Below, one piece after another: positions 16,771 to 24,976 of a DNA stretch of 64,000 nucleotides. The notes beneath the pieces are model-generated. The model had not been told where the DNA came from. It saw only the letters and a list, made by a program, of their open reading frames with translations, and did not search any database. Positions within the stretch are counted from its first letter, which is position 1; each line of letters begins with the position of its first letter. The DNA is from Desulfuromonadaceae bacterium (GTDB taxonomy: Bacteria > Desulfobacterota > Desulfuromonadia > Geobacterales > Pseudopelobacteraceae): positions 225,001-289,000 of the forward strand of contig JAQTZV010000003.1 in assembly GCA_028687585.1 (NCBI GenBank). Reading direction: 5' to 3'. The position numbers were made by a program, and so were the translations under genes.

Positions 16771-17637
16771 ATGAAGTTAGTAACAACCGGAATATGCCTG
16801 TTTCTCCTGTCGTTTGTGCTTCCTTCTTTCGCTGCTGGCAAACCGGTCATCCGCTTCGGCGTCATTCCCCGCTACAACCCGCTGGTCATGTACAAACGCT
16901 ACCAGCCGATCATGGACTACCTGACTGACGAGACCCCTTACCGTTTCGAACTCAAGATCAGCAAGGACTATCCCGAGGCGGTGCGCTTTCTTGAGCAGGG
17001 AGTAACCCAGGTCAGCTCACTGGGAGATGTGACATTTGCCGAGGCGAGCACCAAGTATGCTGCTGTTCCGATTCTCAAACCGCGCAACAAGGATGGCATT
17101 CCGTTCTATCGCAGCGCCATCATCGTCCGGTCAGATTCTCCGCTGAAGAATATCAAGGAGCTGCGGGGCAAAACCATGGCCTTCGGCTCGCCTCATTCCA
17201 CGTCGGGCAACCTGATCCCGCGCTATCTTTTGTGGGACAACGGGGTCGGTCTGCGCGACTTGAAATCATATGCCAACCTGCAACATCACGATGCCGTGGC
17301 CAAAGCCGTCCTCAAGGGGCAGTTCGACGCCGGGGCGGTCAAGGATGTCGTGGCCGAGAAGTATAAGTCGCACGGTCTGCGCATTCTTGCCTGGTCGGCC
17401 CCGATTCCGGCGGTACCGCTGGTGGTGCGCAAGGATGCGCCACCCGATGTCGTCAGGTCGCTGACCGCCGCGCTCCTGAAGCTGGATCGCACCAATCCGG
17501 CACATCAAAAGATGATGCAGACCTGGGACGATGAATTTCGTAACGGATTTGCGCCAGCTGCAAAGGATGACTACCAGGGTATTTTTCGTATGATCAGGGA
17601 CATCCCCCACGGTTGCGGTGCCGGGTGTCACAAGTGA
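16771..17637 (+). CDS. PhnD-like periplasmic binding protein, probable oxyanion sensor of the arr locus
   Basis: A 288-residue exported protein with signal peptide (MKLVTTGICLFLLSFVLPSF, cut near AAG). The PhnD/phosphonate-type binding fold is seen in VIRFGVIPRYNPLVMYKRY, YPEAVRFLEQGVTQVSSLGD, SDSPLKNIKELRGKTMAFG and SPHSTSGNLIPRYLL (anion-binding loop). No ABC permease or ATPase is nearby; instead a kinase and regulator follow with overlapping starts. This is the layout of AioX-AioS-AioR, where the binding protein presents arsenite to the kinase. The mature protein has only two cysteines, both in the C-terminal tail HGCGAGCHK (C282, C286). The start at 16771 is chosen for the signal peptide; an upstream GTG at 16750 is less likely. 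Confidence 0.85.
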   Translation: MKLVTTGICLFLLSFVLPSFAAGKPVIRFGVIPRYNPLVMYKRYQPIMDYLTDETPYRFELKISKDYPEAVRFLEQGVTQVSSLGDVTFAEASTKYAAVPILKPRNKDGIPFYRSAIIVRSDSPLKNIKELRGKTMAFGSPHSTSGNLIPRYLLWDNGVGLRDLKSYANLQHHDAVAKAVLKGQFDAGAVKDVVAEKYKSHGLRILAWSAPIPAVPLVVRKDAPPDVVRSLTAALLKLDRTNPAHQKMMQTWDDEFRNGFAPAAKDDYQGIFRMIRDIPHGCGAGCHK

Positions 17638-19103
17638 ATGCGCGCATAACGGTCAGCATCAAGACACAGTTTGTGTTGTTGGCTATGTTGCTGGTGGCGA
17701 TTTCATCGGCACTGTGGGGGTGGTGGTCCTGGAAGAATGAGCGCCATCTGCTCTTTGAGAGCCTGGAGGGTGAGGGGCGGCAGATGGTAACAACGCTGGC
17801 CTCGCCGATAATCAACGCCTTGCTGTATGAGGAGATGGGGGTAATCGAAGAGGGTGGTCTGCTGGATAACTTCATCGAAGAGATCATGAACAATACCGGC
17901 TTTCCGGTGGTCTACGCCTATGTGACCGACCGGAGCGGCAAGGTGCTGGCCCATAACAATTATTCGGAATACGGCAAAAACTACACCGATTCATTAACCG
18001 CTGCCGCACTTGCCGAGGGGCGTTATGCAAGCGTCCTGGCACCGGCAACCGCCAGTCATTCCTCCCTGCTGGACATGGCCATGCCGCTGCGCATCTACGG
18101 CAAGAGCTGGGGAGCTCTCAGGGTGGGGATTTCCACTGTTCCGCTGGAGCAGGAGCTGGCTGCCATGGCCCGACGCATCATGCTTGTTTCCCTGGCATTT
18201 TTTCTGTTCGGCGTTCTCTTGTCGTGGCTGATCGGTCGCGGCATGGCCCGCCCGTTGCAACGCCTGACCGCCCTGATGGCGGCGGTATCAACGGACAACC
18301 TCGATATCGAGTTGCCTCCGCGTCGACCGGATGAGATTGGCGTGCTCCAGGACAGCTTTCTTGCGATGCTGGAGCGCTTGCGCCGTAGCGAAGGAGAACG
18401 GGAGCGGGCCGTGGCCCAGTTGATTCAGAGCGAGAAGATGGCCTCTATCGGCAAGATCGTGGCCGGGGTGGCCCATGAGGTCAATAACCCGCTGGCTACC
18501 ATCGCCACCTGTATCTACAACATTGAACAGAGCAAAGCGGCCCCGAATCGCAGTCTGGAAATCCTCAAGCAAGGGGCCGAGCGGATTGAACGGATCGTGC
18601 GCCAACTGACCGATTTCAGCCGGGCCGGAGCGTTGGAAATCCAGCCGTTCGGAAGCAGTTGTTTTTTTGACGAGTTCAAGGAGTTTGGTCGGATGGCGCT
18701 CAAGAATCGGAGGATACGGTTTGTTGCGGAAGATCAATGTATACCGCCCATTGCCATGAATCTTGACAAGGGAAAGATTCATCAGGTGGTGCTCAATCTG
18801 CTGGTCAACGCCGCTGACGCCTCCCCGGAGAATGGCGAGGTGCGCCTGACGACTGCCGTTGTCGACGATCGTTACCTCATCTCGGTTCATGATCAGGGAA
18901 ACGGCATTCCGGACGGCCAGTGCGAGCAGATCTTCGATATTTTCTATACCACCAAACCGGCTGGCGAAGGGACCGGCATCGGTCTGGCCATCTGCAAAAG
19001 CATTGTAGAGATGCATGGCGGCACCCTGTGTTTTGAGAGCAGGCCGGGTGACACAACCTTTACGGTCAGTATTCCGGTGTCGCCGCAGCGAGGTGATTCA
19101 TGA
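17634..19103 (+). CDS. Membrane sensor histidine kinase of the arr locus
   Basis: A 489-residue kinase starting at a GTG that overlaps the stop of the binding-protein gene (GTGA). Two membrane helices (about 11-33 and 178-200) flank a periplasmic sensor domain (GFPVVYAYVTDRSGKVLAHN resembles a PAS-like fold). Then come HAMP (RPLQRLTALMAAVSTDNLDI), the H-box VAGVAHEVNNPLATIATC of NtrB-type kinases, the N-box VLNLLVNAADASPENG and G-boxes VHDQGNGIPDG and GEGTGIGLAICKS. It should phosphorylate the sigma-54-type regulator encoded next, in response to the ligand-bound PhnD-like protein. An earlier TTG at 17613 is possible but less likely. Confidence 0.9.
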   Translation: MNARITVSIKTQFVLLAMLLVAISSALWGWWSWKNERHLLFESLEGEGRQMVTTLASPIINALLYEEMGVIEEGGLLDNFIEEIMNNTGFPVVYAYVTDRSGKVLAHNNYSEYGKNYTDSLTAAALAEGRYASVLAPATASHSSLLDMAMPLRIYGKSWGALRVGISTVPLEQELAAMARRIMLVSLAFFLFGVLLSWLIGRGMARPLQRLTALMAAVSTDNLDIELPPRRPDEIGVLQDSFLAMLERLRRSEGERERAVAQLIQSEKMASIGKIVAGVAHEVNNPLATIATCIYNIEQSKAAPNRSLEILKQGAERIERIVRQLTDFSRAGALEIQPFGSSCFFDEFKEFGRMALKNRRIRFVAEDQCIPPIAMNLDKGKIHQVVLNLLVNAADASPENGEVRLTTAVVDDRYLISVHDQGNGIPDGQCEQIFDIFYTTKPAGEGTGIGLAICKSIVEMHGGTLCFESRPGDTTFTVSIPVSPQRGDS

Positions 19104-20512
19104 AGGACGTGCGGCTGCTGCTGGTGGAGGATGACCCGCTGCTGGGTGAATCCCTGTTCGAGGCACTGAGCAAAAAGGGGTATCAGACACGTCTAGCGGT
19201 GAGCGGCGCGGAAGCGCTTTCCGCATGCAGCGACGAATCGTTCGATCTGGTGTTGCAGGACGTCAGGCTGCCGGATGCCGACGGGCTGGATATTTTGAGC
19301 GAGCTTCTGGCCCGGCAGCCGCGTTGCCAGGCGCTGGTCATGACCGGGCAGGCCACGGTGGAGATGGCGGTTCGGGCCATGAAGCTGGGGGCCTTCGACT
19401 TTATCACCAAGCCGTTTCCGGTTGATGTGCTGATGTTGAAACTGGAACGGCTACTTGAGTTCCGTTCACTGGAAAAAGAGTTGGCGCTGCTTAGAGAATC
19501 GTCCGCCGCCTGCTCCCGTTTCGTGACCCGTTCACCGGCCATGCGCTCGGTGCTGGATGCGATCAGCATAGCCGCCGCCAGCGAAGCGACCATGCTTCTC
19601 TTTGGTGAAAGCGGCACTGGCAAGGAACTGCTGGCCGAGGCGATCCATTCGGGCAGCAGCCGCGCGAAAGGATCACTGGTGAAGGTCAACTGCGCCGCCA
19701 TTCCGGAGACGCTGATCGAGGCAGAGATGTTTGGCGTGGAAAAAGGAGCCTACACCGGTGCTGATCGGAGCCGACCCGGTTATCTGGAAGCGGCCTGCGG
19801 CGGCACCCTGTTTCTGGATGAGGTTGGCGAACTGAGCCTTCCGGTGCAGGCCAAGTTGCTGCGGGTGCTGGAAGAGCGGGTTTCGACCCGCGTCGGCGGC
19901 GTTACTCCCCGCAATCTGGATTTCCGCCTGGTCTGCGCCACAAATCGTGACCTGCGCTCCATGATCGCGGTCGGCTCGTTCCGGGAAGATCTGTTTTACC
20001 GTCTTAACGTCATCTGCCTTACGGTACCGCCGCTTCGGGAACGGCGCGAGGATATTCCGCTCCTGATCGCCCACTTCACTGACTGTCACGTCCGCGAGGA
20101 ACAAAAGCGTATCAATCTGGCCCCTGATGCCCTGGACGCACTGCTGCTCCTTCCATATCCCGGCAATGTCCGGGAGCTGTCCAACATCGTCGAACACCTT
20201 TCTCTCATTTATCCCGGTCAGACGATCCATGAACGCCACCTGCCGATCATTTCTGCAGCCGATCCCCACCTTGGCACGCAATTTGAGAAGTTCACTATCG
20301 GTATGCCGCTTAAAACAGCCACTGCCGAGTTTGAACGGCGCTACATTGATCGGGTACTCAGCGCCGCCGGAGGCCAGAAAGGGCGGGCTGCAGGAATTCT
20401 CGGCATCTCCCGCAAGGCGCTCTGGGAGAGACTGCGCGGACATGCTCTGCAGGATGAGGAATGTAGTGATATCACGGTTGTGTTACCGGAACGTAACATC
20501 ATCACATCTTGA
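19100..20512 (+). CDS. NtrC-family sigma-54-dependent response regulator
   Basis: A 470-residue regulator: receiver (LLLVEDDPLLGESL, phosphoacceptor in LVLQDVRLPDADG, FDFITKPFPVD), AAA+ domain with Walker A GESGTGKELLAEAI, sigma-54 contact loop as GAYTGA (the accepted Tyr variant of GAFTGA), Walker B GGTLFLDEVGEL and arginine-finger region FREDLFYRLNVI, and a Fis-type helix-turn-helix at the end (GGQKGRAAGILGISRKALWE). Its ATG overlaps the kinase stop. It should activate a -24/-12 promoter, but none was seen in the short gap before the cytochrome gene, so its target promoter may be within an upstream gene or elsewhere. Confidence 0.94.
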   Translation: MKDVRLLLVEDDPLLGESLFEALSKKGYQTRLAVSGAEALSACSDESFDLVLQDVRLPDADGLDILSELLARQPRCQALVMTGQATVEMAVRAMKLGAFDFITKPFPVDVLMLKLERLLEFRSLEKELALLRESSAACSRFVTRSPAMRSVLDAISIAAASEATMLLFGESGTGKELLAEAIHSGSSRAKGSLVKVNCAAIPETLIEAEMFGVEKGAYTGADRSRPGYLEAACGGTLFLDEVGELSLPVQAKLLRVLEERVSTRVGGVTPRNLDFRLVCATNRDLRSMIAVGSFREDLFYRLNVICLTVPPLRERREDIPLLIAHFTDCHVREEQKRINLAPDALDALLLLPYPGNVRELSNIVEHLSLIYPGQTIHERHLPIISAADPHLGTQFEKFTIGMPLKTATAEFERRYIDRVLSAAGGQKGRAAGILGISRKALWERLRGHALQDEECSDITVVLPERNIITS

Positions 20513-20528
20513 AAGGAGGATCAAACGT

Positions 20529-20837
20529 ATGAGAAGAATCGCAGCAGTAACAGCCTGTATCGTACTGATGGGAATCGGCAATGCCCTGGCAATGGTTGGC
20601 GGAGGCGAAATCTCCCTGAAGAGCAAGAAGGGGGATGTGGTATTCAGTCACGACAATCATGTGGAGGGGATGGCGTTGGCCTGCACCGACTGCCATGACA
20701 AACTTTTTTTGAGCAAGGGACAGCACAAAAAGGCCACCATGAAGGAAATGCAGAAGGGCAAATCCTGCGGCGCCTGTCACAACGGCAAGAAAGCATTTTC
20801 TGTTAAAGGCGATTGCGCCAAGTGTCATAAAAAATAG
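20529..20837 (+). CDS. Periplasmic triheme cytochrome c7
   Basis: A 102-residue protein with a signal peptide (first about 21 residues) and three CXXCH haem motifs: CTDCH (52-56), CGACH (80-84) and CAKCH (96-100). FSHDNHVEGM before the first motif supplies likely distal His ligands. This is the c7/c3 fold that shuttles electrons across the periplasm in Geobacter-type bacteria. A strong AAAGGAGG site precedes the ATG, 17 bases after the regulator stop; arrA begins 12 bases after it. Because the locus has no NrfD- or CymA-like membrane subunit, this protein is the obvious candidate electron donor to ArrAB. Confidence 0.93.
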   Translation: MRRIAAVTACIVLMGIGNALAMVGGGEISLKSKKGDVVFSHDNHVEGMALACTDCHDKLFLSKGQHKKATMKEMQKGKSCGACHNGKKAFSVKGDCAKCHKK

Positions 20838-20849
20838 GGAGGAACGTAC

Positions 20850-23420
20850 ATGGAAATCAAACGTCGGGATTTTCTTAAATTGACCGTAGCGGCCGGCGCC
20901 GTGGCGACCGTCGGGCTGCCGAAGCTGAACGCTTTTGCTGCCGCCAATGCACCGGCAACTGCTGATGCTCCCAAAGGTGAGTGGATACCATCCACCTGCC
21001 AGGGATGCACCGCCTGGTGCCCGGTTGAGTTTTACGTGCAGGAAGGGCGCATCGTCAAGGTGCGCGGCAACCAGCTTTCAAAAGCCAACGGCGGATATTG
21101 TTGCCCTCGCGGTCATCTGATGATTCAGCAGACCTACGATCCTGACCGGATCAAGGTGCCGATGAAGCGCACCAACCCGGCAAAAGGGCGCGGCATTGAT
21201 CCCAAGTTTGTTCCGATCAGTTGGGACGAGGCTCTGGACACCGTTGCCGAAAAGATGATTGAACTGCGCACTAACAAGGAACCGGAAAAACTGGTGTATA
21301 TGCGTGGCCGCTACTCGCCGACGTCTACGGAACTTCTCTACGGCACCCTGCCCAAGGTTTACGGCACTCCGAACTACTTCTCCCACAGTGCCATCTGTGC
21401 GGAAGCGGAAAAAATGGGACCAGGCTACACCCAGGGTTTCTTCGGTTATCGCGACTACGATCTGGCAAAATCAAAATGCCTGGTTATCTGGGGCTGTGAC
21501 CCGCTCTCCTCAAACCGTCAGGTGCCGAACGCCATCAGCAAATTTGGTGATATCTTTGAGCGTGGTTCGGTCATTGTCGTCGACCCGCGACTTTCCGCTT
21601 CCGGCGCCAAAGCGAATGAATGGTTGCCGATCAAACCGGGCGAAGATGGCGCTCTTGCATCAGCAATCTCTCATGTCCTCCTGACCGAAGGGATGTGGAG
21701 CAAGGTGTTTGTCGGCGACTTCAAGGATGGCAAAAACCTGTTTGTCGCCGGTAAAGCCGTTGATGAAGCCGCTTTTGTCGAGAAAGAGACCCACGGTATT
21801 GTCAAATATTGGAATCTGGAACTGAAAGACAAGACCGCAGCCTGGGCAGCCAAAAAGTGCCTGATTCCGGCTGAACAGATTATCCGTGTCGCCCGCACAA
21901 TGGGCAAGGCTGGTTCCGCCTGTGCCGTCTGGATGGGACCCGGGGCTGCCATGCAGGTTCGCGGTACCTATGCCGCCATGTCCGTCTATGCGTTGAACGG
22001 TATTCTGGGCTCTGTTGAAACTGAAGGGGGAGTGTTCCAGTCATCCAGCGCACCAACCAACAAGTTTCCCGATGCGAAAAAATTCATCGATGAACTTGCT
22101 GAACACCATGGTCACGGCAAAAGGCTGGATGGTCGCGGCTCCAAGGATATGCCGGCTATCATGGGCGGGTTTGACACCATCAAAGACAAGGATGGCACGA
22201 TCAAGGAAGAAAAACCGAAAGCAAACGTTGTCACCAATTATGTTGCCACCGGCATGCTGAAAAATCCCGACGCCTGCAAGGTCTTTATCAGTACCTGGAG
22301 CAACTTTGCGTTCTCGGCAACGGGCGCCCAACGCTGGGAAAAAGCAATGGCAGCGGTACCGTTCTTTGTTCACATGGTCACCAATGCGTCTGAAATGACC
22401 CAGTTTGCCGATATTGTACTTCCGGCAACATTTGCTCCGACGGAAAAACTCTCCGTCATCACCAATATGGCGAACCTGCATGGCCATGTTTCCATCCAGC
22501 AACCGGTTGCTAAACCACTCTGGGGCGTCAAGCCGGAAGAAACCGAAGTGATGTGGCTGTTGGCAGAAAAGCTGAAAGCCCGGGGGTTTGCCAACCTGTA
22601 CGATTACTACGCATCCTTTGAAGATCCGGAAACCAAAAAGAAACCGGCCAACGCTGCCGAGTTTTGCGAAATTGCCGCTAAAATCTCCAGCTCCAAGGTG
22701 TGGGACGGCAAGGAGAAACAGAAAGGGGATCAGCTTGCCGGTTGGGCTGACTTCAAGAAAAAGGGTATCTACAATACTGAAACCTACAAGTACAAAAAGA
22801 ACTGGGGCAAATTCAAGACCGTGACCCATAAGTTCGAGTTCTACAGTGAAACCCTGAAGAAAACTCTCGGTCTGTTCGCGGCAAAACATAAAACCGCCAT
22901 TGATGACATTTTGCAGGCAAGCGAGTATGAAGCACGGGGCGAACTGGCGTTTGTGCCGCACTATGAATCACCGGTGCGCCGAGGCAGCGAGAAGGAGTAT
23001 CCCTTTACCTTCATCGACCACAAATCACGTCTCAATCGTGAAGGCCGCAGCCAGAACACGGCCTGGTATCATGAGTTCAAGAAAGTTGATGTTGGTGACA
23101 AGAGCTGGGATGACGTTGCCAAAATCAACCCGATTGATGCCAAAAAACTGGGGCTGAAGGATGGTGATGCGGTTCGTCTTACCTCTGTCAGCGGTTCCAT
23201 CACCTGCAATATTCGTCTTTGGGAAGGTGTCCGCCCCGGTACCGTGGCAAAGTGTTACGGTCAGGGTCATTGGGCATATGGTCGGGTTGCCGCCAAGGAG
23301 TATGGCAAGAAACCGCGTGGCGGCAATAACAACGAACTGATGCCGGATAATTATGATCGTTTGAGCGGCGCAACAGCACGTAACGGTGGATTTACCGGCG
23401 TCAAGATCGAGAAAGCCTAG
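20850..23420 (+). CDS. arrA: Respiratory arsenate reductase, molybdopterin subunit (ArrA-like)
   Basis: An 856-residue Mo-bis-MGD enzyme of the DMSO reductase superfamily with a Tat signal (KRRDFLK, residues 4-10). A [4Fe-4S] site is in STCQGCTAWCP (C50, C53, C57) with a fourth Cys at GYCCPRG. ArrA-specific features: the RGRY motif at residues 152-155 (the arsenite-oxidising ArxA relatives have a different motif here) and HSAICAEAEK with the molybdenum ligand C183, K188, and Y200 further on. By memory these match the arsenate pocket of the Shewanella enzyme. Length agrees with known ArrA (about 850). It would reduce As(V) to As(III) in the periplasm with ArrB. Other anions cannot be excluded from sequence alone. 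Confidence 0.88.
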   Translation: MEIKRRDFLKLTVAAGAVATVGLPKLNAFAAANAPATADAPKGEWIPSTCQGCTAWCPVEFYVQEGRIVKVRGNQLSKANGGYCCPRGHLMIQQTYDPDRIKVPMKRTNPAKGRGIDPKFVPISWDEALDTVAEKMIELRTNKEPEKLVYMRGRYSPTSTELLYGTLPKVYGTPNYFSHSAICAEAEKMGPGYTQGFFGYRDYDLAKSKCLVIWGCDPLSSNRQVPNAISKFGDIFERGSVIVVDPRLSASGAKANEWLPIKPGEDGALASAISHVLLTEGMWSKVFVGDFKDGKNLFVAGKAVDEAAFVEKETHGIVKYWNLELKDKTAAWAAKKCLIPAEQIIRVARTMGKAGSACAVWMGPGAAMQVRGTYAAMSVYALNGILGSVETEGGVFQSSSAPTNKFPDAKKFIDELAEHHGHGKRLDGRGSKDMPAIMGGFDTIKDKDGTIKEEKPKANVVTNYVATGMLKNPDACKVFISTWSNFAFSATGAQRWEKAMAAVPFFVHMVTNASEMTQFADIVLPATFAPTEKLSVITNMANLHGHVSIQQPVAKPLWGVKPEETEVMWLLAEKLKARGFANLYDYYASFEDPETKKKPANAAEFCEIAAKISSSKVWDGKEKQKGDQLAGWADFKKKGIYNTETYKYKKNWGKFKTVTHKFEFYSETLKKTLGLFAAKHKTAIDDILQASEYEARGELAFVPHYESPVRRGSEKEYPFTFIDHKSRLNREGRSQNTAWYHEFKKVDVGDKSWDDVAKINPIDAKKLGLKDGDAVRLTSVSGSITCNIRLWEGVRPGTVAKCYGQGHWAYGRVAAKEYGKKPRGGNNNELMPDNYDRLSGATARNGGFTGVKIEKA

Positions 23421-23440
23421 GAAAGGGGGGATACCATACA

Positions 23441-24211
23441 ATGTCAAAACAATACGGAATGGTCATAGACCTTCAAAAATGTGTCGGCTGCGGCTCCTGT
23501 GCCCTGGCCTGCAAAACCGAAAATAATACCCAGGCCCGTGCCAACGGCCAGACCTTTAACTGGGCTGATTTCATCTACAAAGAAGCGGGGAAATTTCCGA
23601 ACCCGAGTTTCACCGCCATCCCGGTGCTCTGCAACCACTGCACGGACGCGCCTTGCGTCAAGGCCTGCCCGGTGCAGCCCAAGGCGATGTTCAAGACCGC
23701 CGACGGCATCACCATGCACAACGATGAGCGCTGCATCGGCTGCCGCCGTTGTCAGAAAGCCTGCCCCTACAGCGCCACTGATGTAGCAAAGGAGAAGGCG
23801 GCTTATTCGGTCATCAGTGCCAATATCGGTAAAGACGCTCCGCATGCCGCCTCGCGCGACACCACTGAGTTGATAAAAGGGTGTACCGCATCAGGCGCTG
23901 AAACCGCCAAGGCTGCGGGCGCGGTTATTCCCAACCAGAACAAGTTCAGCAGTCCTGATTACGAAAGCATCCGCAAGCAGGGTGTGGTTGAGAAGTGCAT
24001 CTTCTGCGCGCACCGCGTCGCCAAGGGCGAACAGCCCAACTGCGTGGCAGCCTGCCCGGCCAAGGCGCGTGTCTTCGGTGACGTCAACGATACCGCCAGC
24101 GAACCGGCCAAGCTGCTGAAGAAGTACAAGCCGACCCGTCTCAAGGAAGAAAAGGGCACGAAGCCGAATGTTGCCTATATCCGCGCTTTCAAGGGTGGGA
24201 ATAACGTTTAA
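23441..24211 (+). CDS. arrB: Respiratory arsenate reductase iron-sulfur subunit (ArrB-like)
   Basis: A 256-residue ferredoxin-type subunit with four [4Fe-4S] sites: CVGCGSCALAC near the start, CNHCTDAPCVKACP, CIGCRRCQKACP, and CIFCAHRVAKGEQPNCVAACP. It lacks its own signal peptide, as ArrB does, and should be carried across the membrane with ArrA by the Tat system. The opening MSKQYGMVIDLQKCVGC and MHNDERCIGCRRCQKACPYS are very like known ArrB. GGGGGG lies before the ATG, 20 bases after arrA. It links the triheme cytochrome (or another donor) to the ArrA cluster. Confidence 0.9.
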   Translation: MSKQYGMVIDLQKCVGCGSCALACKTENNTQARANGQTFNWADFIYKEAGKFPNPSFTAIPVLCNHCTDAPCVKACPVQPKAMFKTADGITMHNDERCIGCRRCQKACPYSATDVAKEKAAYSVISANIGKDAPHAASRDTTELIKGCTASGAETAKAAGAVIPNQNKFSSPDYESIRKQGVVEKCIFCAHRVAKGEQPNCVAACPAKARVFGDVNDTASEPAKLLKKYKPTRLKEEKGTKPNVAYIRAFKGGNNV

Positions 24212-24226
24212 CCCGCAAAAGCCTAC

Positions 24227-24312
24227 CACCCCTAACCCCTCCTAAGATAAGAGGGGAATACACCACTTTTTCTCCACCCCCTCCTGATTCAGGAGGGGGC
24301 AGGGGGTGTGGT
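24227..24312. repeat. REP-like C/G-rich inverted repeats between arrB and the chaperone gene
   Basis: Two palindromes in tandem: CCCCTC...GAGGGG at 24236-24256 (imperfect) and CCCCCTCCTGA-T-TCAGGAGGGGG at 24277-24299 (perfect 11-bp arms). The motif of CCCCTAACCCCTCCT against AGGAGGGG is of the kind scattered as intergenic REP or MITE-like elements in many bacterial genomes. Folded in the transcript it would separate arrAB from the downstream genes and could stabilise the upstream message. Confidence 0.7.
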
Positions 24313-24334
24313 TAGAATCAAGGAATCACTAGCC

Positions 24335-24976
24335 ATGCCGACACCTGTCAACACCACCGCAACACGCGAAGACATCTACCGCCTGCTGGCGGCCTGTTAC
24401 TATCCGCCATCAAAAGCCCTGATTGAGGAGAATTGTTGTACAACTCTTGTCACACTGCTTGAGACTATCGTGCCGGATGCCGTACAATATGCCGTAGACG
24501 CTACCGTTGCTTTAGGCAACAGTTCGCTCGACGATCTGGCTGTCGAACATGCCCGCCTGTTCATCGGCCCCTTCCAGCTTGTTGCACCACCATACGGTTC
24601 GATCTATCTTGACGACACCAAAACCGTCATGGGGGAATCAACTGCAAAAGTCGCGGCTTTCTACCACAACTGCGGCCTGCAATTGGCCGAGGATTTCCAT
24701 GAACTGCCGGACCACTGTGCCGTTGAACTGGAGTTTATCTCCTTCCTGGCCTTCAAACAACGAGAGGCAGAGTCTTCAGGCAATTCAGATGAAGTGACCC
24801 GGATAACATCTCTACAACAGGAATTCCTCGGCAGATTTCTGATGCCGTGGCTGGAACAGTTTACCGCCGCCATAATTAGCGACGGCGAAGCCCCGTTCTA
24901 TCAGGCAATAGCAAGATGTACCGCCACTTTCATCAATGCGGACTATGCCTCTTTGCCCAGCACAAACAATGGCTGA
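24335..24976 (+). CDS. TorD/DmsD-family molybdoenzyme chaperone
   Basis: A 213-residue all-helical cytoplasmic protein. The conserved TorD-type segments are EDIYRLLAACYYPPSKALIE, LAVEHARLFIGPF, PPYGSIYLDD (the family PYxSxY stretch), GLQLAEDFHELPDHCAVELE and LMPWLEQF. Such chaperones bind the Tat leader and the apo-molybdoenzyme until cofactor insertion; here the client should be ArrA. The start at 24335 has AAGGA upstream; a GTG at 24308 inside the repeat edge is less likely. It overlaps the next gene by eight bases. Confidence 0.88.
   Translation: MPTPVNTTATREDIYRLLAACYYPPSKALIEENCCTTLVTLLETIVPDAVQYAVDATVALGNSSLDDLAVEHARLFIGPFQLVAPPYGSIYLDDTKTVMGESTAKVAAFYHNCGLQLAEDFHELPDHCAVELEFISFLAFKQREAESSGNSDEVTRITSLQQEFLGRFLMPWLEQFTAAIISDGEAPFYQAIARCTATFINADYASLPSTNNG

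Noticed and set aside
18288..20443. Two minus-strand frames of about 250 codons across the kinase and regulator genes
   Set aside because: Antisense to intact signalling genes, no start signals.
22041..22961. A 306-codon minus-strand frame across arrA
   Set aside because: Antisense shadow of a complete molybdoenzyme gene.
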